Of a DNA stretch of 64,000 nucleotides, positions 12,253-22,500 are shown piece after piece. The position numbers and the translations under genes are program-made. This stretch comes from Larimichthys crocea. Lineage: Eukaryota > Chordata > Actinopteri > Sciaenidae. Every line of letters starts with the position of its first letter. Positions within the stretch are counted from its first letter, which is position 1. The DNA lies in the NCBI RefSeq assembly GCF_000972845.2, contig NC_040020.1:844009-908008 (forward strand). Reading direction: 5' to 3'. Below the pieces are notes generated by a model that worked only from the letters and a program-made list of their open reading frames with translations, searched no databases and was not told where the DNA came from.

Positions 12253-12689
12253 ACGTTGTCTCCCACTCCAATGCGTGGGTTAGAAAACACACCTCTCTCT
12301 CTCTCTCTCTCCCCACCGAGCGAGTGACAGAGCGACAGAGAGAGAGAGAGCGTGGGTGTGGAGGAGCGGCCCCGTCGTCATGGCAACGATGCAAAAGAAA
12401 AAAAAAAAGATTTGACATCCGAGCATCATCATCATCATCATCATCATCATCGAGTCCCGGTGCATGATGGGAGAGCGTGAAATCAGCTGATCAAGTTTTT
12501 TTTTGACATTCTTCTATAAGTCAAACCGACCAATCGGAGCACACACAGGAGTCACATGACGGCTCTGCGTTGAGTACGGGTCATTGATTAGTCAGAGTTC
12601 AGACACGTGATAATTTATGCGTGTTTCCATGGAGATTAACTGTAGGCGGTGCTAAATCGATCAAGCCGCGACCGCCGTGGATGTGAAGT

Positions 12690-12795
12690 GAAGCCAACAC
12701 AAGCTGCAGTTCCTCTATCGTCCACTTGAGGCTGGCTCCGGAACCGAGTCAGTCTCCATAAGTCCCCATGTCCAAATGTCCAACTTCACAGCAGA
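12690..12795. repeat. Second copy of the GTCCACTTGAGGCTGGCTCC dispersed repeat
   Basis: Same orientation as the 6.2-6.4 kb copy and nearly identical across CTGCAGTTCCTCTA through GTCCAAATGTCCAACT. Confidence 0.75.
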
Positions 12796-13119
12796 GACAG
12801 ACCCTCGAGATAGAGTCTTTATACGTTAGCTAGCATTTCATCCGTGTTCGCAACAATGACAAAGAACGGACGCCGTATCCGTGATGTCACCCAAGAGTCG
12901 CTGTGAAGCTCGGTGTGGTTGCACCAGTCGCCGGCGTCCCGCCTCTTCCTCCGCCTCCAAGCTAATCTAAAAAACGGCAAAGACGCAGATCAATTTGTCC
13001 GCGTTAGCGTGCAAGCTAACGTAACATAATACAATACTTCTGTGATGGACTGTGGTGTCGAGGGTGCCGGCTGTTTGTTGACGTTAGCAGACTACATTTA
13101 TCAGCTAACGTAAGGTAGC

Positions 13120-13415
13120 GCCGACAAACATCGCGTAATTTGGATTTTCACGGGAAGTTCGAAAAGAAACATTTCGTATAAATCAGTCCACCGGCTGTTA
13201 CGGGAACCGAGAAAGTTGCTGAAGTTGTTACGTTTCAACCTTAGACTCCATTTCGAAGCTGACGTAAGAGCGTTGATACTGTAGCAGGAAGAAAAGGTAC
13301 TCTGGACAAACGTCACGTAATTTGGATTTTCAAGGGAAGTTCAACATAACATTTCGTATAAATCAGTCCACCGGCTGTTACGGGAACCGAGAAAGTTCCT
13401 GAAGTCGTTACGTTA
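13120..13415. repeat. Spaced direct duplication (~105 bp, ~190 bp apart)
   Basis: Segments at about 13,126-13,232 and 13,307-13,413 share TAATTTGGATTTTCA, ATTTCGTATAAATCAGTCC and CGGGAACCGAGAAAGTT. No coding potential is apparent. Confidence 0.8.
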
Positions 13416-13419
13416 CGAC

Positions 13420-15160
13420 ATGTTCACAATGGCAATAAACAGTGATTAATACATAAAATGAATCCAGGAAATATTCCAGAATCTTACACGAACACGGTTT
13501 TAGTTTGATGAACTACAAACTGATGAAACCAACTGTCATCAGATAATTCCTGAAGTTCTCGTTGAAGTCACGATCGCAACAAACAGGTTTCCGGCTAATT
13601 ACACGGCATGAAGGTCGAGCCACATGTTGTAGCCACCCACTCTCAATCACGGGATCGCGCTTGATGAAGCATCAGCAGAAAATAAACCTCTAATCTCCGG
13701 CTTCCCTCCTCTGTAGATCTGCTGCTGTGTTTATTCCTGAATGAACGGAGACAACAGAGAACAGATGGAGCCCCAATATCATCAATGGGCAGAATGAGCC
13801 TGCTGCTCCGAGATACCGTTACAATGCTCCAACCCGGTGATAAAAGGAAAAGTTTAAAGATGCCGTATGTGAGATTCTGAAGCATTTACTGCATTACTTT
13901 TATTTATTTTGTGAAATATTTATGAACAGGTTGTAACGTGACGTGAACAAACGACTGGCAGTCGCAGTCACAAAACTGTCTTGTAGTCGGCTAATTCATC
14001 CAGACTCCAGTGGCTGATCTGACTGTTTATTTTAATCTCACTCCATTGTCACTTCTATTTATTTGGTTAGTATATATATAATGTTATCTTTATTTATCTG
14101 TGTACATATTTTATCTATTTATTCTACTATTGTACCATCATGCATTTTTAATGGATTTTATCTCTTATTTTTATTCTATTTTATTTTATTTTGTTTTTTT
14201 AAGCTGCCTCCGGTGTTTCCTCAGTTTGCGTAGTGTCTTTTTTGTAATAGGGTGGAGGTGGTTGATGGGGTGGAGGGTTGGGAGTGGATGGGGGGTGTTG
14301 GGGTTTTATTGTGTTACATGTTTTGTATGATAAGTGCTGTACAAATAAAGTGTGACTGGTGGATTACTACACAGCAGCGTTCAGTGCTACACTGAAACAA
14401 CAAAACGAAGCAGATAACAACCTAGAAACTTAATTTCATCAGCACAACCTAACGGACCGTTATCGTCTGCGACATCACGGCTCAGTATTTCTTAAAGATG
14501 TCGTTTAATTAATCAGAGGACAGTTTTTATACATAGCTCCCTCACGTACATCATAATAACTCCTAATGATGTCATTAATCATCAAACCAAGCTGGACCTG
14601 AATCAGAATAACAAAACAGGCGAGAAACTTTACTGTAGGACATCTCAACTGTCTGACTGTAGTCAGCTGGTGCAGAGTTACAGCGCCCTCAGCTGGACAA
14701 GAGTCTGTACTTTTGAACAGAAAAAACCATGAAACCACTTCATAATATTCTCTGAAATTTGATGTTTAAATATGCAAATGAGATCTTACCTAATCAGCGG
14801 TTTCTAAGCCACAAATCTTCAGCAGTTTAAATGCCAGAGCACGATTTATACATTTGATAATGGACAAAATTTACTTTTTTTTTAAAATGGCGGTTGACAT
14901 TTTCTGATTCATGTCCTGATAAAACAGATATCTAAAAGGTTTGAACCTGGATTTATCCAAACTTCACATTCCTGCTCTGGAAATTTATGCAAAATAATGA
15001 ATTTTCCCCGTGACATCAGATAATACGTCTATTATTTATACCGTCAGCGACGGGGAGCTGTGCAGGTATTTGGAAAACCTCAGAGTGTCAGAATTGACCT
15101 CATGATGGCGCTAGAGGACGAGTCAAAGAGTCGTGATGTCATCCTGCTGTTTGATCAGAG
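13420..15160. other. Intergenic, no gene recognised
   Basis: AT-rich DNA without a supported exon. The T-rich stretch near 14,100-14,330 is low complexity. It ends at the polyadenylation region of the CYTH gene. Confidence 0.5.
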
Positions 15161-15270
15161 TTCGTTTATTTATTAAAAAAAAAACATTCAGACAACGTAA
15201 ATGAAACATTTCATAGAAACTAAATACAAAGTTAACAGCTCAGCTACTCAGTAATCTGATTACAGTTCCT

Positions 15271-17030
15271 TTATGTCTCTTTGTGTCCCTTCAGTAACAG
15301 GTCCATGTACGCTCCGGTCACCAGACTCTCCCTCGACACTCCCAGCTTCTCCATCAGATCCTCGGCAACCTGAAGAAAAAGATCAAATCAAACTTTTTGA
15401 CCCGAGACGAGTGCTGACGAAGATACCGGAGAGATAAACAGATTGGTACTGATCCACAGTCAGACCAGCATGAAGCTGAACAACGTCCTGCTGATCCTCC
15501 GGATCTTCTCTAACCTCCAACCGTCAGTTTGGATCCAAACTAACTAAGCGATCGAAGCAGCAGCTCTCATTTCTGTCGTGAAGTCTGGTGGAGAACAGAT
15601 GTTTGTTTTCTACCAGATGTCATAGATAAAAAAAAAGTTTAACTTGCAGAACATCAAAGTTGTTGGTTCAATCCCGCTTTGATCGGTTAGTTTGTTTGTT
15701 ATTGTGTCATTTTGATGTTTTAACACAGTTAAAGTTTGTTTGGATCAAAACTGAAGTCAGTTGCTGAAGATTGAGGCAACGGTTGACGAGCAACTGCTTC
15801 GGTTTCCCATTGTAAAGGGCGTCACGGAGACTACGTCCAGGTCTGTGTTCGGTTCGCTGACTCTGGATCAGTACTTCATCTAACCACACTGACAGACTGA
15901 TCGACCTACCTGCTGTCCCTCTTCGACAGTCTGCTCTGGACGCATCACCACCTGGACAGACAGACAGAAAGACAGACAGAAAGACAGACGGGTCATTGAG
16001 CTGATGAGTTTACACGGACTGAACTCTGGATCCATTTTGTTCATCGCACGTTTACTCACACCTGTTTTTGTCTTTGAGGACGACTCAACTGTGTCTCCAA
16101 CCTGCTCCTGTCCTGTCTGCGCCACTCAGGAAACCTCAAATCACTTTCAAACGCGTCACGACTTTAATGAAACGCAGCGCAGAGTCCACACAGATCAGGA
16201 AACTCGCTCAGGCAGCCTCGGGACATCCTCGACGGGTTCAAGACGTTTATCGTCTATTTATTTATTTATCACCGAGATGTGTGGCGCAAATTTTTAACCC
16301 AATTTCAAGTAACTCATCAAAAGAACGCGCTTGTCTCCATCCACCACCCTGATGTGAATATTAGGCGTCGTTTCACGAGGTAAGCAGCAGGTGGCGCCAG
16401 TTCTCCAGTCAGAAAACCAGAAGACGAGGACGCAAAAACACGTGATTCATTATTTTGACGGACGCATAATGAATTGTTCAAATGTCATATTTCTTAAAGG
16501 GGCAGCGCAGGGAGCTTTAGTTTACTTCAGGCTGATGATGTTTATTTTGGAACGTTCTGTCAACGCTACAGAAACATTAGGTAACCGTTAAGTATGAGAA
16601 GGTTGTCTGCATGTTGGTTATTGGTTTGATTAATGTTCAGCTGTGTTACCTCCAGCTCCATGTAGTCTCCCAGTCCCTCCACTGTGTCCAGGTGAACTCT
16701 AGTCTGACCAATCAGAAACAGCCGCCGCTCCTTCCGCACCTCACCTTTAACCCCGAGGGCGTCCGACAGCACGGCCTGCGCACACACACGCGCACACACA
16801 CACACACACACACACGCAGTTATCAAGGTGAATAAATGGCAGTGTGTCACAGCAGAAACACACACACAGGTCTGTGTTTTACCCGCAGGCTGGACGGGTC
16901 GCTGGTCGGGCTGATGGAGTATCGGGACAGTTTGGGTCCATCAGTGTCCGGACGCTCGTAGAAGATCAGCTGACCGGACTCGTTCTAACAAACAAACAAA
17001 TAAACTGTTAGCTCCATTAGTTGGCTTTGT

Positions 17031-17074
<44 letters not shown>

Positions 17075-17229
17075 ATGAAGTCTCGTAGCTTCAGTCGTCC
17101 TTGGCTGCAGTTGAAGAACGTGTCGTGCTGTCTGATGATCGTGCCCTCTGATTGGCTGAGCTGGGCGGCCTTCTCAGCGAACAGCGTCCGGTCGCTGACT
17201 CTGGCTTTGATCTCCACGTTGGACGGCAT
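15271..17229 (-). CDS. CYTH-domain protein, CyaB / thiamine triphosphatase-like
   Basis: Five coding exons (17229-17074, 16984-16883, 16775-16650, 15951-15910, 15369-15271) join in phase 0 to give 174 aa. The start [11 protein letters not shown], the block GRLKLRD, then [18 protein letters not shown] and GDYMELE are hallmarks of the CyaB-like branch of the CYTH fold. That family is an eight-stranded tunnel that binds triphosphates with divalent metal. The usual N-terminal ExExK appears here as NVEIK, as in other CyaB-like members. Enzymatic activity is not predictable from sequence: adenylate cyclase, thiamine-triphosphatase or tripolyphosphatase chemistry are all known in the fold. Exon 2 starts after a good acceptor at TGCTCAG (about 17,237), and a non-coding 5' exon ends at 17,722. 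The exon 2 donor lies inside a (GT)n microsatellite. An AATAAA on minus lies near 15,170. Confidence 0.87.
15815..15842. repeat. 42-bp minisatellite, single partial unit A2
   Basis: GGAGACTACGTCCAGGTCTG in the intron between the last two coding exons of the CYTH gene. It has the same orientation as the arrays at 9.7 and 17.3 kb. Confidence 0.75.
17033..17073 (-). repeat. (CA)n microsatellite forming a splice donor
   Basis: On the CYTH transcript this is (GT)n starting immediately after ...GACTTCATG, so its first GT is the exon 2 donor. The reading frame resumes in phase at AACGAGTCC of exon 3. Confidence 0.85.
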
Positions 17230-17287
17230 GACTCTACTGAGCATGTGCAGAACAGAGAGAGGACAGGTGATTAAAATCGGTCTGTGG

Positions 17288-17438
17288 GGGACGTCTCGAA
17301 GACTACGTCCAGGTTTTAGACAGTCTGCGGGGACGTCACGGAGACTACGTCCAGGTTTTAGACAGTCACGGAGACTACGTCCAGGTTTTACATGGTCTGC
17401 GGGGACGTCACGGAGACTACGTCCAGGTTTTAGACAAT
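17288..17438. repeat. 42-bp minisatellite, array A3 (3-4 units, one truncated)
   Basis: Lies in the intron between the 5' UTR exon and the first coding exon of the CYTH gene, less than 60 bp upstream of that exon. One central unit is shortened. Confidence 0.92.
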
Positions 17439-17721
17439 AATAGTAATTCAGAGCTAGTCCAAACATGCAAAATTAAATGACATTATTGGGTGGATATGTT
17501 AAAATATGATTCAGTTCTTATCCTGTCATTAACTTGGCTGTATGTCACATCACTTATAAAACTACAGTGAACAACAGAAACGTCCATGTCTCCTGAGTCG
17601 AGAGGCGGGAACAAGGAGACAACATGTGGCCATGACCGTGAATCTTCGGTAAAACGTGACTTATAAAACGTTATTACACATGTCGGTGAGCTGCGTGACC
17701 GTGTGAGAGAAACAAACTCAC

Positions 17722-18025
17722 CTGTCTGCGGGTTCCTGCTGCCTGTCTGTCTGTCTGTCTGTCTCTCTGTCTGTCTGCGTGTCCGCACTTGATTTTACCG
17801 CCAAACGAGCCCCGGGGCGGAGCAGCCGGCTCCAGGAAGAGGAGGCCGGGAGAAGAGCGAGCACTGACCGCGGAGCAGCGCGGAGTGACGGGGAGCTCTT
17901 TATATACGGGGGCCTCCTTCCAGGAGGGAAGCGCCGTGCGCCTGCGCAGAAGATACACAAGAAGGGACGTGACGTCACTCCGCTCCGCTTCTGCGGTGCC
18001 GAAGTAGCAGCCGCCATCTTGGATT
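17722..18025 (-). promoter_or_regulatory. CYTH gene promoter and 5' UTR exon
   Basis: A GC- and CpG-rich block. On minus, GTATATAAAG (17,898-17,907) is a TATA-like box. CCAAGATGGCGGC (18,010-18,022) is a match to the YY1 promoter element in the orientation of the gene. The 5' UTR exon ends at 17,722 with CAGACAG|GTGAGT. Transcription may start either about 30 bp below the TATA element or near the YY1 element. Confidence 0.65.
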
Positions 18026-18194
18026 AGTTTTAAAGGGATACTCCACCTAAAATCTTTCCCGCCAAGATTTTGAAAATGGTGATCCATAACCACAGTAAAT
18101 ATAACATTGATATATATATATATTATATCTGTGAACACATTCAAGGAACGTTAAACACCAAGAACAAATAGAAATTCTTATATAATTATATTTT

Positions 18195-18945
18195 TTGTTA
18201 GTTAAGTTAGCCCTGTTAGTTACGTTAGCTCTTTTAGTTACGTTAGCCCTGTTAGTTACGTTAGCCCTGTTAGTTACGTTAGCTCTTTTAGTTATGTTAG
18301 CCCTGTTAGTTACGTTAGCTCTTTTAGTTACATTAGCTCTTTTAGTTAAGTTAGTCCTGTTAGTTAAGTTAGCCCTGTTAGTTACGTTAGCTCCTTTAGT
18401 TACGTTAGCTCTTTTAGTTACGTTAGCACTTTTAGTTACGTTAGCCCTTTTAATTACGTTAGCCCTTTTAGTTCCGTTAGCACTATTAGTTACGTTAGCT
18501 CTGTTAGTTACATTAGCTCTTTTAGTTACGTTAGCTCTTTTAGTTACATTAGCTCTTTTAGTTACGTTAGCTCTGTTAGTTACATTAGCTCTTTTAGTTA
18601 CGTTAGCTCTTTTAGTTACGTTAGCTCTTTTAGTTAAGTAAGCCCTGTTAGTTACGTTAGCTCTTTTAGTTACGTTAGCTCTTTTAGTTACGTTAGCCCT
18701 TTTAGTTCCGTTAGCTCTTTTATTTCCGTTAGCTCTTTTAGTTCCGTTAGCTCTTTTAGTTACGTTAGCACTATTAGTTCCGTTAGCTCTTTTAGTTACG
18801 TTAGCTCTGTTAGTTACATCAGCTCTGTTAGTTACATCAGCTCTGTTAGTTACATCAGCTCTGTTAGTTACGTCAGCTCTGTTAGTTACATTAGTTCTGT
18901 TAGTTACATTAGTTCTGTTAGTTACATTCGCTCTGTTATCTATTC
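18195..18945. repeat. 18-bp minisatellite, ~40 units
   Basis: Degenerate GTTAGTTACGTTAGCTCT units in head-to-tail order. The 18-bp period keeps one frame open and creates a spurious LALLVT repeat ORF, which I reject as a gene. The array sits between the CYTH promoter and the 5' end of best3. Confidence 0.95.
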
Positions 18946-19122
18946 ATCGTTCAGTAGCATCATCATGATTTAACACCTGTTTTAAAAGTTACCCTCTTCT
19001 CTTTATGGATTATTAAAAGTGCAAACTAAATAAAAATTATTGATGCTAAAGTGATTCTGGTGTGACATCATGTTGTCACTGACACTGTTACTGTTTATAC
19101 ATGTTTATCTCCACGGATAACT

Positions 19123-19127
19123 ATGCC

Positions 19128-19168
<41 letters not shown>

Positions 19169-19320
19169 ACAGGTCCAGTGTATTGATGATACTGCGAGCT
19201 AGATGTAGTCATGTTTCAACTGTGTGTGTGTGTGTGTGTGTGCGCGAGTGTGGTCTGCTGACTGGCATTACTGGGCAACTGGACAGCATCATGGTGTATG
19301 GAAAGAGGAGGCGAGAGAGC

Positions 19321-19353
<33 letters not shown>
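19123..19353. repeat. (AC)n, (TG)n and (GA)n microsatellites upstream of best3
   Basis: AC run 19,129-19,167, TG run 19,221-19,242 and GA run 19,325-19,352. They precede the probable best3 5' UTR exon, which ends near 19,453 at TTTTTCT|GTGAGT. Confidence 0.9.
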
Positions 19354-19357
<4 letters not shown>

Positions 19358-19569
19358 GGGGAGGCAGAGGTTGGTTGGCATTTGGAAAGAAACAAATCAG
19401 GAGAAGCAGCCTGATGGAAAGCACTGCTGAGACCAGACAAAGGAGTTTTTCTGTGAGTAGAATACTTTGAATTATAACGTAGATTCATATCAGCAGAGTT
19501 TGTAATCAGGGCTGTGAATAGAAAAGCATGTCTGTCTGACCGCCTGTCTGTCTGTCAGCTTGTCTCAGG

Positions 19570-22500
19570 ATGACCGTCACGTATTCCAGTAAAGTCGCGA
19601 ACGCCTCCTTCTTCGGTTTCCACCAGTTGCTGCTGCGCTGGAGAGGAAGTATCTATAAGCTGCTGTACCGAGAGTTCATCCTGTTCGCTCTGCTGTACAC
19701 CGTGCTGAGCGTCGTATACAGGTCACACAGTCACAGTGCATTACATCATACAAACATTTACTTTAAAACACAGTTCAACCTTTAAAGGTCCAGTGTGTTA
19801 GATTTAGAGGGCTGTATGTACGGAATATAATCTACATAACTCTGTTTTCATTAGTGTTAAATCACCTGAAAATAAGATTTGTTTTGTTTTTGTTACCTTA
19901 GAATGAAACTTTAATATAGAGATGCTGCCTTGTTTCTACAGCAGCCCAGAACCATTGACAATATAAAGAATGTACGTAGTCTCCATGACGTCCCCACAGA
20001 CTGTCTAAAACCTGGACGTAGTCTCCATGACGTCCCCGCAGACTGTCTAAAACCTGGACGTAGTCTCTGTGATGTCACAACAGACTGTCTAAAACCTGGA
20101 CGTAGTCTCTGTGACGTCACAACAGACTGTTTAAAACCTGGACGTGGTCTTTGTGACGTCCCCGCAGACTGTCTAAAACCTGGACGTAGTCTCTGTGACC
20201 CCCCCGCAGACTGTCTAAAACCTGGACGTAGTCTCCGTGACGTCCCCCACAGACTGTCTAAAACCTGGACGCAGTCTCCGTGACGGAGGTGCCATAGAGC
20301 TTCATTAAAAACACTTCAGAGAGCCTCGCTGTTCATCACCATGAACACTGTAGTTTATTTTGACTCACACACGCCGTCCTGCTGCCACAAACATGGATTA
20401 ATCCACTGCTGAAAATAGTCCCTGACAAATGTGCTATTTCATCTTGATAAAAACTACAACAGGGAACATTTTTTAAAGCATGAAATTAAATATTTGTGTT
20501 TTGGGGGTTCGGAAATGTGATATCTTTTAGTAACAGAGGCTGTTTTGTGCTGTACTAGAACAAAACCCAATGCATGATGAAGGTCTATGAGCCAAATCAT
20601 CAGTCATCATCATATTGTCACCAGAATCAACACAAAATTCTGGTTTCTTGTAGGTTTAAAGGTCCAGTGTGTGGCACCTCGCCATGAACCAAATGAATAC
20701 TCTCAGTCGTCTCTCCCTCGTCTTCTAAACATGTAGGGAAAACTCTGGCTGTGGAAAGTATGTAGATCAGTGTTTGAAGTGTTGGAAGAGGACCGCTCTC
20801 ACTGTAGATACAACAGGCTATAACAAACAAAGGTTATTATACACTAATGAAAACATACAAATGGATATTGTATTCCATTCCTGAAAAGAAATACTCTTAC
20901 TAAATGTTACACACTGGACCTTTAAGTACAAGACTTGAGTAAATGTACTTGTTATGACGTCTTTGTCCTCTGTGCTGCAGGCTCGTCCTCTCTGAAGATC
21001 AGAAGAGATTGTTTGAGAAACTTTCCATGTACTGCGATAAATACGCAGAGCAGATCCCCGTCACCTTCGTTCTAGGTATGTGTCTCTGTTTACTGACTGT
21101 TTACTGACTACTTACTACTGTCTCTGTGACGTCTCCATAGACGGTCTAAAACCTGGACGTAGTCTCCGTGACGTACCCACAGACTGTCTAAAACCTGGAC
21201 GTAGTCTCCGTGACGTCCCCGCAGACGGTCTAAAACCTGGACGTAGTCTCCGTGACGTCCCCGCAGACTGTCTAAAACCTGGATGTAGTCTCCGTACACT
21301 ATTTTACTTTTGTATAACTTTAACTTTCACTTTTGAATTCTATTTAAATTTACATTTTTTCTTTATCATTCTTCTTCTTATGTGTCCTTTTTCATCCGAC
21401 ACGTTTCATTGTACCGTTGACCCGGTGTGAATCCACATACGTCAAACAAAACCAAAAGCTGGACTGACTGAATCATGACAGGAGCCCGGTACAATAAGAC
21501 GATCATTATCCGTCTCATTATCCGTCTCATTATCTCTCCAGATTTCACTCCCCTGATGGACTGCTAATGGTTTACAGACTTGTCACATTCTCTGGGGATC
21601 AAAGAACACAGTCGGGATGTGTTATTATTAATAATCACGGGAGGAGCCGGGCTAACAATAGTCTTCTGAGAATAGAGCTTAACACTGAGTCACACTGACT
21701 GACTGACATGTTTGGATGCAGTACTGTGGACTGTAAACCACTAAACCATTACTTGAAGACACTTGACTAAGTACATTTACTCGAGAATGCACAAGTATTT
21801 CAATGTTATGCTGAGGCGGCTGAATGACGACAAACCACCTGTAACCACACCCACCTGTCAATCAAAGCGTCCACACTCTTAACCCTGCATAACTTTAAGC
21901 CTTAATATAATGTGAACAGGTGAGTTGTATATAAATTCACCCTCAGTACAGTTGTCATGAACGGGGAAATTAGCTACAGAGACCAAAACTGTTTTTTGTA
22001 CCAGGCTGTAAACATGTTTATTTCTGCTGTGAAGTTGGACATTTGGACATGGGGACTTATGGAGACTGACTCACTTCTGGAGCCAGCCTCAAGTGGACGA
22101 CACAGCTAAACTGAAACTTACCTAAAATCCATACAATAATAGTTTTCATATATCTCTAGAGAGAGTATGACGGACAGACAGACAGACAGGCAGACAGACA
22201 GACAGGCAGACAGACAGGGTGTTTGGTTGCCTCATTAGCAGGCTGCTAATGGATACAGATCATTAAAGAGCTCAGAAAGGCTAAAAGCAGGATGAGTGTT
22301 TGTGCATCTGATCTCCACCCTGATTCCCACTAATAGTCAGCTCACAGTATCTGTATGTTTCCAGGATGCTATGTATTCACACGGTATCGTTTAGTCGTTG
22401 TGTTCAACGAGTCCAACTCAACTGTCAGCTGTCCATATCTGAACATGCTACACCCTAAACACAACATTAAACATGCTAACAAACGCTAAAAGAGACTCAG

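Noticed and set aside
10449..12467. Many overlapping ORFs up to 302 aa (Ser/Phe/Leu-rich or Lys/Glu/Arg-rich)
   Set aside because: They are translations of the purine tract and of CA/GA repeats in several frames at once, with no domain or splice logic.
18195..18641. 148-aa LALLVT-repeat ORF resembling a membrane protein
   Set aside because: The 18-bp minisatellite period is a multiple of three, so the frame stays open. There is no start context or conserved sequence.
17021..21430. [14 protein letters not shown] repeat ORFs in several places
   Set aside because: Translations of the 42-bp minisatellite, in introns and opposite or unrelated to the host frames.
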